From NCBI GenBank assembly GCA_016703545.1, contig JADJBX010000001.1, positions 744,001 through 808,000 of the forward strand: a stretch of 64,000 nt of DNA, read 5' to 3'. The notes under the pieces were generated by a model that saw only the letters and a list, made by a program, of their open reading frames with translations, did no database searches and was not told where the DNA came from. Of this stretch, positions 27,317 to 38,139 are shown one piece after another. The stretch comes from Candidatus Amarobacillus elongatus (GTDB lineage Bacteria; Chloroflexota; Dehalococcoidia; Tepidiformales; Tepidiformaceae). The position numbers and the translations under genes are program-made. Within the stretch, counting starts at the first letter, position 1. Each line of letters begins with the position of its first letter.

Positions 27317-28039
27317 CCTCCACCTCCACACCTCCGTCTCCGACGGCATGTACTCCGTCGCGCGCCTGCTGGAGCACGTCGAGCACACCCTCGACCTCGA
27401 CGTCATCGCCGTCACCGACCACGAGGACGCGGCCGGCGGCCAGCGTGCCCGCGAACTTGCCGCCCAGCGCGGCTACCGCGTCGAGGTCATCGTCGGCGCC
27501 GAAGTGACCACCCGCCACGGCCATCTCCTCGCGCTCAACATCGAGACGGCGCCCAAGAGCTTCCGCGGCGTCGAAGTAACGCTCGAGGCGATTCACGAGC
27601 AGGGCGGCATCGCCGTCATCCCCCACCCGTTCAGCTGGCTCACCCGCTCCTCAGCGAACGGACCGTCGCCCGCATCCTCCACCGCGACGAACCGGGGATA
27701 ACCTTCGACGCCATCGAGCTCGCGAACCCCAGCCCCACGGGCCGTGCCACCGCCGCTCACGCCGCTCGTCATAATCGCGCCTGGCGCCTCCCCGTCACCG
27801 GCTCCTCCGATGCGCATCACCTGCCCCACGTCGGCACCGGTTGGACCGAATTCGATGGCACAACTGCCTCCGCCCTGCTCGCGGCGCTTTCCTCCGGCGC
27901 GACCGTAGCGGTGGCCTCGCGGTATCCTGCGCTGCGGGAGGTCGGCATCGGGCAGACCCTGCTCGGGCTGGCATGGGGCTATTCGGCGACACCACGGAAG
28001 ATGTTGCGCCGCACACCAATGGAGAAGCCGCAGGCATGA
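27303..28039 (+). CDS. PHP-domain phosphoesterase, frameshifted
   Basis: Starts at GTG 27303 inside the end of the preceding gene. Metal-site motifs: KADLHLHTSVSDG, AVTDHED, GAEVTTRHGHLL, AVIPHPF. At about 27645 one base is lost; the next frame restores LSERTVARILHRDEPGI, AIELANPSPTGR and the final metal motif GSSDAHHLPHVG, ending at 28039. About 244 residues when joined. PHP enzymes of this type hydrolyse phosphodiesters or phosphomonoesters (for example nucleotide or lipid head-group phosphates). The stop overlaps the next ATG. Confidence 0.85.
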
Positions 28040-29187
28040 GGATCGCCCTGGTCTCCCCGTACGACTGGTCGGTGCACGGGGGCGTCACCAACCACATCAA
28101 GCATCTCGCCGACCGTTTCCGGGACTGGGGCCACGATGTCGTCATCTTCGCCCCCGCCTCCGACCCCGTGACCGCCGCCGCCGAGTGCCACGTCCTCGGT
28201 AAGCCTCGCAGCCTGCGCGTCAGCGGGTCCGTCGCGCGAATCACCTTCTCGTGGAAGTCCCCGGAGGTGAAGGCGGTGCTGGCCGAGGGCCAGTTCGATG
28301 TCGTGCACCTGCACGAGCCGCTCATGCCGCTGCTCCCCTACCACTTCCTTCGCTACAGCAGCGCCGTCAACGTCGGCACCTTCCACGCCTTCAAGGAAGG
28401 CGGCAACCGGTTCTACGAATACACCACGGCCCTCACGCGCCGCTGGTTCCGCAAGCTCGAAGGGAAGATCGCCGTTTCGCCCGCGGCAGCCGGCCTCATC
28501 ACGCGCTACTTCGCCGGCTACTTCAACATCATCCCGAACGGCATCGACTACGCCCACTTCGCCGGCCCCGCCGAGCCCCTGCCCGAGTTCATGGACGGCC
28601 GGTTCAACATCCTCTTTGTCGGCCGGCCGGAGAAGCGCAAAGGGCTGAAGTTCCTCCTCCGTGCATATCTGTTGATTCGCCGCGTGGAGCCGAACTGCCG
28701 CCTCATCGTCGTCGGTGCCGGCGATTTCTCGCGCTACGAGAACCTCTTCCGCACCTTCGACGACGTCGTCTTCCGCACGAACGTGCCGTTCTCGGAGATC
28801 CCGCGCTACCACCACAGCGCGCACGCCTTCTGCTCGCCCGCCACAGGCAACGAAAGCCAGGGCATTGCCCTGCTCGAGGCGATGGCCGCCGGCGTGGCCG
28901 TGGTCGCCAGCAACATCGAAGGTTTCGCGACGATGATCACGCACGAGGAGGAGGGCGTCCTCGTGAAGCCCCGCGATTCCGAGGCGATCGCCACCGCCCT
29001 GCTGCGGTACATCCGCGAACCCGCCTTCCGCCGCGCCATCGCCGCCCGCGGCCAGGCCCAGGCCGAGCACTACAGCTGGGACCACATCGCCCACCGCGTC
29101 CTCAGCTATTACGAACGGCTGCTGTACGAGAAGCGCCAGGTCGAAGAGGTGCGCGCCCGCCGCCACCACACCGCCGTGCGCGCCTGA
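28036..29187 (+). CDS. GT4 glycosyltransferase, PimA-like
   Basis: 383 residues, GT-B fold. The N-terminal MRIALVSPYDWSVHGGV with the glycine-rich loop is characteristic of phosphatidylinositol mannosyltransferase PimA. Other motifs: DVVHLHEPLMPLLPY, IPNGIDYAHF, ILFVGRPEKRKGLKFL, and the donor motif ESQGIALLEAMA (E-x7-E). It probably adds mannose to a phosphatidylinositol-type lipid at the cytosolic face. The context of two acyltransferases fits. No inositol-phosphate synthase or PI synthase is seen here. Confidence 0.85.
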   Translation: MRIALVSPYDWSVHGGVTNHIKHLADRFRDWGHDVVIFAPASDPVTAAAECHVLGKPRSLRVSGSVARITFSWKSPEVKAVLAEGQFDVVHLHEPLMPLLPYHFLRYSSAVNVGTFHAFKEGGNRFYEYTTALTRRWFRKLEGKIAVSPAAAGLITRYFAGYFNIIPNGIDYAHFAGPAEPLPEFMDGRFNILFVGRPEKRKGLKFLLRAYLLIRRVEPNCRLIVVGAGDFSRYENLFRTFDDVVFRTNVPFSEIPRYHHSAHAFCSPATGNESQGIALLEAMAAGVAVVASNIEGFATMITHEEEGVLVKPRDSEAIATALLRYIREPAFRRAIAARGQAQAEHYSWDHIAHRVLSYYERLLYEKRQVEEVRARRHHTAVRA

Positions 29188-29189
29188 CC

Positions 29190-29720
29190 GTGTCCCCCGC
29201 CTTCCAGCCCAGGCCGGGCGCCGGCATCCCGCTGGCGGTGCTCGCGTTCGGGCTTGCCCTCGGCGCGGGCGTGGCCATCGCGAACGGCCTCGAATTCGTC
29301 GCCGCCCCGCTCGTCGCGGCTTCGGCGGCCGTGTGTGTCGTCGCCGCCGGCGGAGCACGCACCGGCTACCCCGCCGTCTTCATCCCCATCGCCGCCGCCT
29401 GGTCCGAGGCAGCGGTCTTCGCCAGTGCGGCCTGGCTTCTCGGGGGCGAAGGGAACCACGCCGCCGCCTTCGGGGCGTTCGCAGCGACCACTGGCGCCCT
29501 CGCGCAGTCCTACACCGTCGCGCGTGGGGCCGTCGTTGGCGTGGATGTCGCCGAAGGACCAGTGCGCCAGGCCGTGCGTGCCGCGCTGCTCGCCGCCGCC
29601 CTCGCGTTGGGCGTCCTTGAAGCCGCCCTCTGGCCCATCGCCGTGCTGGCGCTTGGCAGCGCGCTCCTCACCTTCGCCCGCCTGCTGCGCGCCCTCGCCC
29701 CTGCCCGCGGCGGCGGCTAA
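29190..29720 (+). CDS. Hypothetical membrane protein ending the glycolipid operon
   Basis: 176 residues, Ala-rich, about five hydrophobic segments, starting at GTG 29190 two bases after the preceding stop. In actinobacterial PIM operons a CDP-alcohol phosphatidyltransferase often sits here, but the DGxxAR signature of that family is missing. Hence the role is unknown. Translational coupling is likely, as no separate ribosome site is seen. Confidence 0.6.
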   Translation: MSPAFQPRPGAGIPLAVLAFGLALGAGVAIANGLEFVAAPLVAASAAVCVVAAGGARTGYPAVFIPIAAAWSEAAVFASAAWLLGGEGNHAAAFGAFAATTGALAQSYTVARGAVVGVDVAEGPVRQAVRAALLAAALALGVLEAALWPIAVLALGSALLTFARLLRALAPARGGG

Positions 29721-29726
29721 TCGCGA

Positions 29727-30200
29727 TCAGCCCGGCTTCCACACCATCCGGTCGTGCCCCGTCGCCATCGCGTTCAACGACCACAGCTCAATCCGCCACG
29801 GCGTGAGCTTCAACACCCCGAATGCCGGGTCGTCCGGGCCGTGCGTCCAAATCGTTCCCGGGTCGTACCCGTACGGTTCCGGGTTCGCCTTGAAGACGTC
29901 CCACACGCGGCGCCGCGTCTCCGGCGCGTCCTCCCACTCGGCGCGGCACTCCGCGTGCACCTGCTCGTGCGAGGGGTCCCAGTAGCTGCACGAAATCCAC
30001 GGCGTCGCGGCGAGATGCTTCGCCTTCAGCGAATTCCGCATCGTCAGGATCCAGCCCGTCGTCCCCTCCCAGTTTGGGTGGAGGATTCGGGATCGCGGCC
30101 GCCCCTTCGTATCAACCGTCGCGACGGTGCACCACGCGATGCGCTGCACCCGCCGGTCGAACTCCGCGCGGATCTCGTCGAAGTCATGGGTCACGGTCAT
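29727..30200 (-). CDS. Pyridoxamine 5'-phosphate oxidase-like FMN-binding protein
   Basis: 157 residues, split-barrel fold: CTVATVDTKGRPRSRILHP, GWILTMRNSLKAKHLAATP, SYWDPSHEQVHAECRAEW and a C-terminal WRIELWSL. Proteins of this group bind FMN, F420 or haem. The substrate is unknown. ATG at 30200 has GGAGG 8-9 bases upstream; a longer frame to 30260 is unconserved. Convergent with the glycolipid operon. Confidence 0.82.
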   Translation of the reverse strand: MTVTHDFDEIRAEFDRRVQRIAWCTVATVDTKGRPRSRILHPNWEGTTGWILTMRNSLKAKHLAATPWISCSYWDPSHEQVHAECRAEWEDAPETRRRVWDVFKANPEPYGYDPGTIWTHGPDDPAFGVLKLTPWRIELWSLNAMATGHDRMVWKPG

Positions 30201-30313
30201 GGATCGGCCTCCTGCGGGTGCCGCAGGAAGGTACCACAGCGCACCGGGCGTGCCGAGCACCGGGCACGGTGGCGACGTCAGGGACGAGGGTTACGCCGGG
30301 GAGGATTCGCCGA

Positions 30314-30703
30314 TCAGGCCACGTCGCCGGGACACGCGGCCGCGGTTTCGCACGAAGGCTTCGCTTCACGCCCCCAGCGCGACGCCCAGCCGCTCAACGC
30401 CAGAACGATCTCCTGCAGCTCCGTGCCCTTCTCCGTGAGCGCGTACTCGATGCGCACCGGCGTTTCCGGGTACACCGTGCGCGACACGATCCCCTGCGCC
30501 TCCAGCTCGCGCAGCCGCTCCGAAAGCAGCCGGTCCGAGAGGCCGGGCACGTTGTGCAGGATGTCGGAGAAGCGCAGCGAGCCGCAGAGCATGCTGCGCA
30601 CGATCGCGCCCGTCCAGCGGCGGCCGATCAGTTCGACAGCGGATTGGAAAACCGGGCAATACGGGGTGAGAGCGTCGTTGTGGCTCATCGCGGGGGCGGC
30701 CAT
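30314..30703 (-). CDS. HxlR-type transcriptional regulator
   Basis: 129 residues with the HxlR winged helix: YCPVFQSAVELIGRRWTGAIV, LRFSDILHNVPGLSDRLLSERL and RIEYALTEKGTELQEIV. The N-terminal cysteine (Cys16) is the redox-type residue found in many HxlR proteins. Start 30703 (GGA seven bases upstream) or 30688. Divergent from the histidine kinase gene. The regulated gene is unknown. Confidence 0.88.
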   Translation of the reverse strand: MAAPAMSHNDALTPYCPVFQSAVELIGRRWTGAIVRSMLCGSLRFSDILHNVPGLSDRLLSERLRELEAQGIVSRTVYPETPVRIEYALTEKGTELQEIVLALSGWASRWGREAKPSCETAAACPGDVA

Positions 30704-30825
30704 ACATCTATCCTACAGCAAATCGCGGGGATTCGAACCGGGCCTTTCTGTTGCCTCCGTCACGCTTCTCAACCATCGCGCAACCCTTCTGAAACACCTT
30801 CTCCCCCCTCGCTTGAGGGGATTCC

Positions 30826-30851
30826 CCGATATCGGAATCCGCACACCCCGA
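30826..30851. promoter_or_regulatory. Inverted repeat in the HxlR/kinase divergent region
   Basis: GGATTCC and GGAATCC flank an 8-base centre, CCGATATC, within the 183 bp between the two divergent starts. It may be an operator. A second small hairpin, CCCCTCGCTTGAGGGG, lies just to its left. No binding evidence. Confidence 0.35.
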
Positions 30852-30886
30852 TGTGTAATAGGGATGCGCCCGAAGAGGAAATCATC

Positions 30887-32656
<1,770 letters not shown>

Positions 32657-32689
32657 TGGCGCTGGCACCTGCCCATGGGAGACTCGCTC

Positions 32690-33658
32690 ATGCCCTGGAT
32701 CGTCAGCATGTTCATCGCGGCTATCGTCTGCTCCGCGATCTTCTTCGTCGGCCGCACGATTTCCCGCGCCACCCGTGATGGCGACCCCGCGGGCAGCCGG
32801 GGGACAATCATCCGCGTCGCCGCCGTCGGGCTGTTCGTCGTCTGGGTTGTCGTGCACACCGCCTCGGCCAGCATCCGCCAGGTGCCTGCCGGGAACGTTG
32901 GCGTGGTGTACGAATTCGGCTCCATCGTCGGGCAGAAGGGCGAGGGCCTGCAGTTCATCGCCCCGTGGCAATCGATGCGCCGCGCGAGCGTGCAGGTTCA
33001 ACGCCACCGCTTCGAGGAGGTCGCGGCCTTCTCCAGCGAAACGCAGGACGTCTTCCTGACCGTCACCGTGAACTACCAGATCAGCCCCAACGCCGTCCAG
33101 GGCCTCTACCGTAACGTCGGACCCAACTGGTTCGACCGCCTCATCGAAGCGCGCGTTGTGAACTTCGTGAAGGAGGAGACCGTCAAGTACGCCAGCGTCG
33201 ACGTCGCTCCCCGCCGCGAGCAGATCCGCCAGGCCGTCCGCGAGCGCCTGACGAACGAACTCCGCCCCTTCTCCATCAGCATCGCCGACTTCCTCATCGA
33301 GAACATCCAGTTCCGCGAGGAGTTCAAGCAGGCCATCGAGCAGAAGCAGATCGCGACCCAGGACGCCCTCCGGGAGCAGGAGCGAGTCAAGCAGAAGCAG
33401 TTCGAAGCCCAGCAGCAGGTCGAAACCGCAAAGGGCGAAGCCGATTCCAACCGCATCCGCGGTGAAGGCCAGGCCGCCGCGAACGCCGCCATCTCGGCGT
33501 CGCTCACCCCCGCCGTCATCCAGTTCCAGGCCCTTCAGAAGCTGAGCGACAAGATCCAGATCGCCCTCATCCCCAGCGGGCAGGGCATCATCATCGATCC
33601 CACGCAGCTCTTTGGGACGTTGGGCACCGCCTCCGCCTCCCCCACCCCGTCCCGCTAG
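32690..33658 (+). CDS. SPFH/prohibitin-family membrane protein
   Basis: About 322 residues. Two hydrophobic segments near the N-terminus, then the SPFH core SIRQVPAGNVGVVYEFGSIVG, ETQDVFLTVTVNYQISP and a long coiled coil (IEQKQIATQDALREQERV...). It ends in a Pro/Ser tail. Prohibitin-like proteins form ring scaffolds that organise membrane domains and protect from FtsH. ATG 32690 is preferred because GGAG lies 8 bases upstream; ATG 32675 has none. Its stop shares CTAG with the convergent gene. Confidence 0.87.
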   Translation: MPWIVSMFIAAIVCSAIFFVGRTISRATRDGDPAGSRGTIIRVAAVGLFVVWVVVHTASASIRQVPAGNVGVVYEFGSIVGQKGEGLQFIAPWQSMRRASVQVQRHRFEEVAAFSSETQDVFLTVTVNYQISPNAVQGLYRNVGPNWFDRLIEARVVNFVKEETVKYASVDVAPRREQIRQAVRERLTNELRPFSISIADFLIENIQFREEFKQAIEQKQIATQDALREQERVKQKQFEAQQQVETAKGEADSNRIRGEGQAAANAAISASLTPAVIQFQALQKLSDKIQIALIPSGQGIIIDPTQLFGTLGTASASPTPSR

Positions 33659-34575
33659 CGCACGGTGCGAGCGAAGGCCGCCATCGCCTCGTACGCCTCC
33701 ACCGGGTTCGCGCCCGGGAGCTGCGGGATGGCGGCGACGAAATCGGTGACGCCGGCTTCGCGGTACGCCGCGAGGCCGGTCTCGATCACTTCCTTCGGCC
33801 CGGCGAGGGCCACGTCCGCCGGGCCCTCCGCCCCGCCGCGGTCCAGCGCCGCCCGGTACGAGGGGATCTGCCCGTAGTTCCGGAACGCCGCCGTCACGGC
33901 CTCCCGGGCCGTCTCCGTGTTTCCATTCAGCGCCACCGGGACCATCGCCACCACCCTCGGCGCAGGCCGGCCCGCTGCCTTCGCCGCCTCGGTGAGCGCC
34001 GGGACCGCGAAATCGCGCAGGTAGGGAAGGCCGCCCATCCAGGTCACGATCCCATCGGCGTGCCGGCCGCACAGCCGCAGCATCGCCGGGCCCAGCGCCG
34101 CCACCAGCACGGGAGGCTTCATCGGATTCGAAACCGCCAGCTGCGCGTTCACGCGGTACTCCGTGCCACTCATCTGCACCCGCTCCCCCGCGAGCAGCCC
34201 GTTCAGCACCGAAAGGTACTCCCGCATGTGGGGCACCGGCCGCGAGTAGTCCAGCCCCAGGACCCCCTCGACCATCATCTTGTGGCTCAGGCCGATGCCC
34301 AGCGCCAGCCGCCCGCCCGTCGCGTCCTGCACCGTCAGTGCCTGCCCCGCCAGCATCACGGGGTGGCGCGGGTATGTGGGCACCACCGAAGTCCCCAGTT
34401 CGATCCCCGAGGTCGCCCCGCCCGCGATCGCGAGCACCGTCAGCGCGTCCAGGCCCGTCACCTGCGGCAGCCACGCCGAGGCGAACCCGGCCGCCTCCGC
34501 CTCCACCGCCCGCCGCACCAGCCCCGCCACCCCCGTCAGGTCGCCCGGCATCGAGAGCATCACGCCAATTCGCAT
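33655..34575 (-). CDS. LLM-class flavin-dependent oxidoreductase (1)
   Basis: 306 residues starting MRIGVMLSMPGDLTG; luciferase-like TIM barrel. Typical strings: GIELGTSVVPTYPRHP, ALGIGLSHKMMVEGVLG and PVLVAALGPAMLRL. Many such proteins use coenzyme F420 or FMN to oxidise or reduce alcohols and related compounds. The ATG overlaps the stop of the preceding GNAT gene. One of three LLM proteins in the window. Confidence 0.86.
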   Translation of the reverse strand: MRIGVMLSMPGDLTGVAGLVRRAVEAEAAGFASAWLPQVTGLDALTVLAIAGGATSGIELGTSVVPTYPRHPVMLAGQALTVQDATGGRLALGIGLSHKMMVEGVLGLDYSRPVPHMREYLSVLNGLLAGERVQMSGTEYRVNAQLAVSNPMKPPVLVAALGPAMLRLCGRHADGIVTWMGGLPYLRDFAVPALTEAAKAAGRPAPRVVAMVPVALNGNTETAREAVTAAFRNYGQIPSYRAALDRGGAEGPADVALAGPKEVIETGLAAYREAGVTDFVAAIPQLPGANPVEAYEAMAAFARTVR

Positions 34576-35093
34576 CACTTCTCCTCCGAGGCGGCCGTCG
34601 CCTTCGCGTACACCAGCATGTGCCGCCCCGATTGCGGCCGGAACCAGTCGCGCGCCGGCAGCCGTTCGAAGCCAAGCCGCTCATACAACCGCTGCGCCGC
34701 CATCATCCGTTCCTGCATCGAAAGCACCAGCCGCGTGGCGCCCTCCTCCGCGGCGATGCGCATTGTGGCCTCGATCAGGCGCCGCGCCACCCCCTGCCCC
34801 CGCGCGGCGATGTCCACCGCCAGCTGGCGCGCCTCCAGCTCCCCTTCCTGGGCGATGAGCGTGTACGGCGTCCCCGGCGGCACCAGCAGGATCGTCCCCA
34901 CGATGCGGCCCGAACCCGCTTCCTCCGCCACCAGCAGGCGCGCCGCCTGCGCCCGGTGCGCGACATCGCCAAACGGGTTCATACCCACGGGCGTGAACCC
35001 TTCGCCAATCCACACCGTCGTGAGCAGCGACTCCACCGCGCTCGAATCCGCGGGCGCCACCGGGCGGATGACGAGTTCGGGAGCTTCGGCCAT
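34575..35093 (-). CDS. GNAT-family N-acetyltransferase
   Basis: 172 residues. GNAT features: LVIRPVAPADSSAVESLL, QLAVDIAARGQGVARRLIEA (acetyl-CoA pyrophosphate loop A-R-G-Q-G-V-A) and AQRLYERLGFERL. The substrate is unknown. Its stop overlaps the start of the following LLM gene, implying coupled expression. Confidence 0.88.
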   Translation of the reverse strand: MAEAPELVIRPVAPADSSAVESLLTTVWIGEGFTPVGMNPFGDVAHRAQAARLLVAEEAGSGRIVGTILLVPPGTPYTLIAQEGELEARQLAVDIAARGQGVARRLIEATMRIAAEEGATRLVLSMQERMMAAQRLYERLGFERLPARDWFRPQSGRHMLVYAKATAASEEK

Positions 35094-35160
35094 GCGTGCC
35101 CTCCAGGGGAAGTGCGCCCGAGGATAGCAGGCTCCCCGCGTTCTTCGCCCGCGCGCTGCC

Positions 35161-36138
35161 TCAGATCGCCAGCTGCATCACCATCGTCGCCCGGATCGTC
35201 GCCCCCACATCCAGCACGGTCGTCGCCCGCGTGGCCTCCACGTGCACGTGCGACCCCTGTGCGCACCCCGAGTCGTACTCCAGCCCCGAGGCCGGCCCCA
35301 TCCTCCCGACCACCGTCCCCGGCGCCACCACGTCGTCCACCCGCACGAGCACGGGGTCCATGTGCGCGTACAGCACCCACGCGCCACTGTCGCGCCATGC
35401 GCCCCCGGCCTGCCGGTGCTCGATCCGCAGCTGCACCTTGCTGCCGCCATCCCGCAGCTCACCCGACCGGCACGCCGGCCCGATGATCATGACGACGCCG
35501 CGAACCTCCGAACCCTCCGGCACGGCCACGTTGAACGCGATCGGCTGTCCGATGCTCTCGGCGCCGAGCACGTCAAGGTCCATCGAACGCGAACCCCCGT
35601 ACGGCGTGTGGTGCCGCTGGTTCGAAGATGACGTGACGCGCGTATCGCCGTCGAACGCGACCGGGTTGAGCACCTCGATCGTGCCCGCCATCACCCCCGC
35701 GCCCGGCAACCGCAGCACCTGGTTCACGCTGATCACGAACGGCTCGCGGATACCGTTGGCCGCCGCGATCTCCCGCCAGTTCAGCCCCAGCCGCGTCCCG
35801 ATGGCGCTCAGGCTGTCCCCAGGCATCACGGTATAGAAGCTCGCGCCCGCGGTCGTCCCGACGCGGTCCTCCGCCGGCTTGCGATCGTGCTCGGGCACGT
35901 CCACATCGAGCCCCGGCGGCTCCTCGTTGACACTGCGCACCCCATCCGCCGAGATGAAGTCGCCGTGGACGAAGCCCGCCCCCAGTGGCGAATCCACCTG
36001 CCGCCAATCGCCGTCGCGCGCCGTGATGCGCACCACCTGCCCCTTCGTCAGCAGCCCGACGATTTCCGCCCCGGTCGATGGCTCGCGCCGCAGCCGCAGC
36101 CCGTCGTCAGCGGTGACCGTTGCCGCACGATTGCCCAT
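35161..36138 (-). CDS. SH3b-LysM-peptidase-like protein without a signal peptide
   Basis: 325 residues. A bacterial SH3 domain (LRLRREPSTGAEIVGLLTKG), then LysM (YTVMPGDSLSAIGTRLGLNW), then a beta-rich C-terminal domain with VLYAHMDPVLVRVDD and GSHVHVEATR that resembles an M23/LytM hydrolase; the H-x-H and the Asp are present, but the canonical HxxxD site is not clear. Cell-wall binding is expected from LysM, yet no signal peptide is visible at ATG 36138 (GGAGG upstream) or in the longer frame. Confidence 0.75.
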   Translation of the reverse strand: MGNRAATVTADDGLRLRREPSTGAEIVGLLTKGQVVRITARDGDWRQVDSPLGAGFVHGDFISADGVRSVNEEPPGLDVDVPEHDRKPAEDRVGTTAGASFYTVMPGDSLSAIGTRLGLNWREIAAANGIREPFVISVNQVLRLPGAGVMAGTIEVLNPVAFDGDTRVTSSSNQRHHTPYGGSRSMDLDVLGAESIGQPIAFNVAVPEGSEVRGVVMIIGPACRSGELRDGGSKVQLRIEHRQAGGAWRDSGAWVLYAHMDPVLVRVDDVVAPGTVVGRMGPASGLEYDSGCAQGSHVHVEATRATTVLDVGATIRATMVMQLAI

Positions 36139-36232
36139 TGCACGCCTCCCTCGCATATCCGCACCCGGGGCGGGGCACGTGCGCGATTCTAGCCCCAATG
36201 GCGAATCGAAATGCCAGCGAGGGCGTCACGCT

Positions 36233-37249
36233 TCACACAGCGCCCGGTGCGCAGCCGCGCAGGACCGCCTTCGCCGCCTCCAACCCCGGCCGCACCCCAA
36301 CCACCCGCACAATCGCGAGGTCCAGCCCCTCCGAAAGGCGCGCGAGTGCGGCCGGCGCGCCGGCGGCCGGCCCGTAGTAGCCCATCTCCCGCAGCAGCTC
36401 CTCCGGGAACAGGTCGACCAGCTCCGCCTCCGCTGCGCCGGCGTCGCGGCGCTCCTCGATGCGTGTGAGCGGTGCATCGAACCCCATCCGCCGGAAGTGG
36501 CCCCGGTAGCCGTGGTCCTTCGACGCCCCCGGCCGCGCCAGCGCATAGCCGATGAACGCGCGCACGAACGCTCGTCGCGCCGCGTCCACGTCGTCGTCGA
36601 TGCATACGCGGATGTACTCCGTCACCCGCACCGCGGCGGGGTCCCTGCCGGCGCGGTCCGCGCCCGCCGCAATCGCCTCCCGGACCTGTGCCCGCATCCC
36701 CGGCGCCGTCCAGTTCAGGCTCACGCCGTCGGCCAGCTCGCCCGCCAGCCGCAGCATCTGCGGCCCCAGCGCCGCCATGTACAGCGGTACCGGTAGCGGC
36801 CGCCCCGTGACCTGCAGCCCCCGCAGGTGCACCACCTTCCCGTCCAGCGAGACGGCCCGCCCCGCGAGCAGCCCCCGCAGCGCGGTCATGTACTCGCGCA
36901 TCATCGTCACCACCGGCCACGCGGGCAGACCGTACGTCGCCCGGTACTCCGCGCCGTAGATGCCGCCGGTGCCGATCCCCAGCGTGAAGTTCCCGCCGGC
37001 GATTTCGTGCAGCGTGCCCGCCTGGTGCGCGAGCGATTGCACCGTCCACAGCGGCGCCGGGATGACCGCGATGCCGACGGGCAGCCCCTCGCCCGCCCAC
37101 TGCCCGCACACCTGGAAGCCGTCGCGCGTCGCGGGCCCGCTCGGCGTCCACGCGCTCGCGTAGCCGCTTGCCTTCGCCTCCCCAACCAGCTCCCGCTGCT
37201 CCGCGAGCTTCAGCCCCAGGCTCGCGTCGATGCCAATGCCGTACTCCAT
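36233..37249 (-). CDS. LLM-class flavin-dependent oxidoreductase (2)
   Basis: 338 residues beginning MEYGIGIDASLGLKLAEQ. LLM features: ASGYASAWTPSG, GNFTLGIGTGGIYGAEYRATYG, VPLYMAALGPQMLRLAGEL and IRVCIDDDVDAARR. Likely F420- or FMN-dependent; substrate unknown. Divergent from the phytanoyl-CoA dioxygenase-like gene. Confidence 0.86.
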   Translation of the reverse strand: MEYGIGIDASLGLKLAEQRELVGEAKASGYASAWTPSGPATRDGFQVCGQWAGEGLPVGIAVIPAPLWTVQSLAHQAGTLHEIAGGNFTLGIGTGGIYGAEYRATYGLPAWPVVTMMREYMTALRGLLAGRAVSLDGKVVHLRGLQVTGRPLPVPLYMAALGPQMLRLAGELADGVSLNWTAPGMRAQVREAIAAGADRAGRDPAAVRVTEYIRVCIDDDVDAARRAFVRAFIGYALARPGASKDHGYRGHFRRMGFDAPLTRIEERRDAGAAEAELVDLFPEELLREMGYYGPAAGAPAALARLSEGLDLAIVRVVGVRPGLEAAKAVLRGCAPGAV

Positions 37250-37343
37250 GCCCGTCCTCCCTCTGTGGTCCGAACGCTACCGCCCGGCGCCATCCGCCGC
37301 CACCGCGCTTTCGAAGGTGACCGGCCCGCCGCTACCATGAGCC

Positions 37344-38120
37344 ATGCCTCCGGCTCTGCCCGCGCTCGATGCCGTCGCCGCGCTCGCCGCCCTTCGCGGC
37401 CCCGGGTTCGCGCACGTGCCGCGTGCCTTCGCCCCCGCGGACATCGCGACGCTCACCGCCTCCGTCATGGCCGAATACGACCGGCTGGAGGTGCTCATCG
37501 CGAATGAAGGGGTGGACCGGGCGGCCGCCGGGCTACCCCCGGGAACCCGCTACCAGCCCGCCGCCGCCTCGCTCGGCCTCGATGCCATCCCGGGCTGGCG
37601 CGATCTCCTCGGCATCGTCCCGGCCACCCTCTGGCGGCTCGCGCCGGAACTCCTCGGCGGCGAATGTGCCATCGACGTGGATATCTCGTGGGCCCGCCGC
37701 CAGTACCCGCCACACCTCCGCCGCGCCGGGCAGGCTCCGCACATGCTGCACCAGGACGGAGCCTACGGCGCCACCTTCGCCCCCGGGAGCACGCTCATGC
37801 CCATGCTCGTGTTCTGGATTCCGCTCACCGAAGCCGGCATCGAACGCCCGGGAATCGAGTGCATCCTGGAGCCGCAGCCGGAGCTGGTGCCGCTCGCCGC
37901 GCTCGCCGATGCCGCTGCCGAAGTCCGCTGGCCCACCGCGAAGCGCCTTCGCCCCAGCATGGCGCCCGGCGGCGTGCTGCTCATCGCCGGCCCCCATCTG
38001 CACCGGACGCACGTGACCGCGGACATGACCGGAATACGGACGTCCCTCGAAGTGCGCGTGGTCCCGCTGCCGCTCTCGCCGCGCCTTGCGGGGCACACGA
38101 CGATGACGCTCCCGGGGTGA
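37344..38120 (+). CDS. Phytanoyl-CoA dioxygenase-like Fe(II)/2-oxoglutarate oxygenase
   Basis: 258 residues. The metal triad fits PHYH: MLHQDGAYGA (H-x-D), a distal His in GPHLHRTHVT, and the 2-oxoglutarate Arg in RTSLEVRVV. The middle segment has MLVFWIPLTEAGIERPG, typical of the jelly-roll core. A hydroxylase of an unknown small molecule is the best guess. Starts at ATG 37344; no strong ribosome site is visible. Confidence 0.7.
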   Translation: MPPALPALDAVAALAALRGPGFAHVPRAFAPADIATLTASVMAEYDRLEVLIANEGVDRAAAGLPPGTRYQPAAASLGLDAIPGWRDLLGIVPATLWRLAPELLGGECAIDVDISWARRQYPPHLRRAGQAPHMLHQDGAYGATFAPGSTLMPMLVFWIPLTEAGIERPGIECILEPQPELVPLAALADAAAEVRWPTAKRLRPSMAPGGVLLIAGPHLHRTHVTADMTGIRTSLEVRVVPLPLSPRLAGHTTMTLPG

Positions 38121-38139
38121 GGCGCCGGGCTGCCGGGAA

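Noticed and set aside
30723..30745. GGTTCGAATCCCCGCG, tRNA T-arm-like sequence on the minus strand
   Set aside because: The five bases before TTCGAAT do not pair with those after it, and no acceptor, D arm or anticodon arm can be built around it. At most a relic or chance match.
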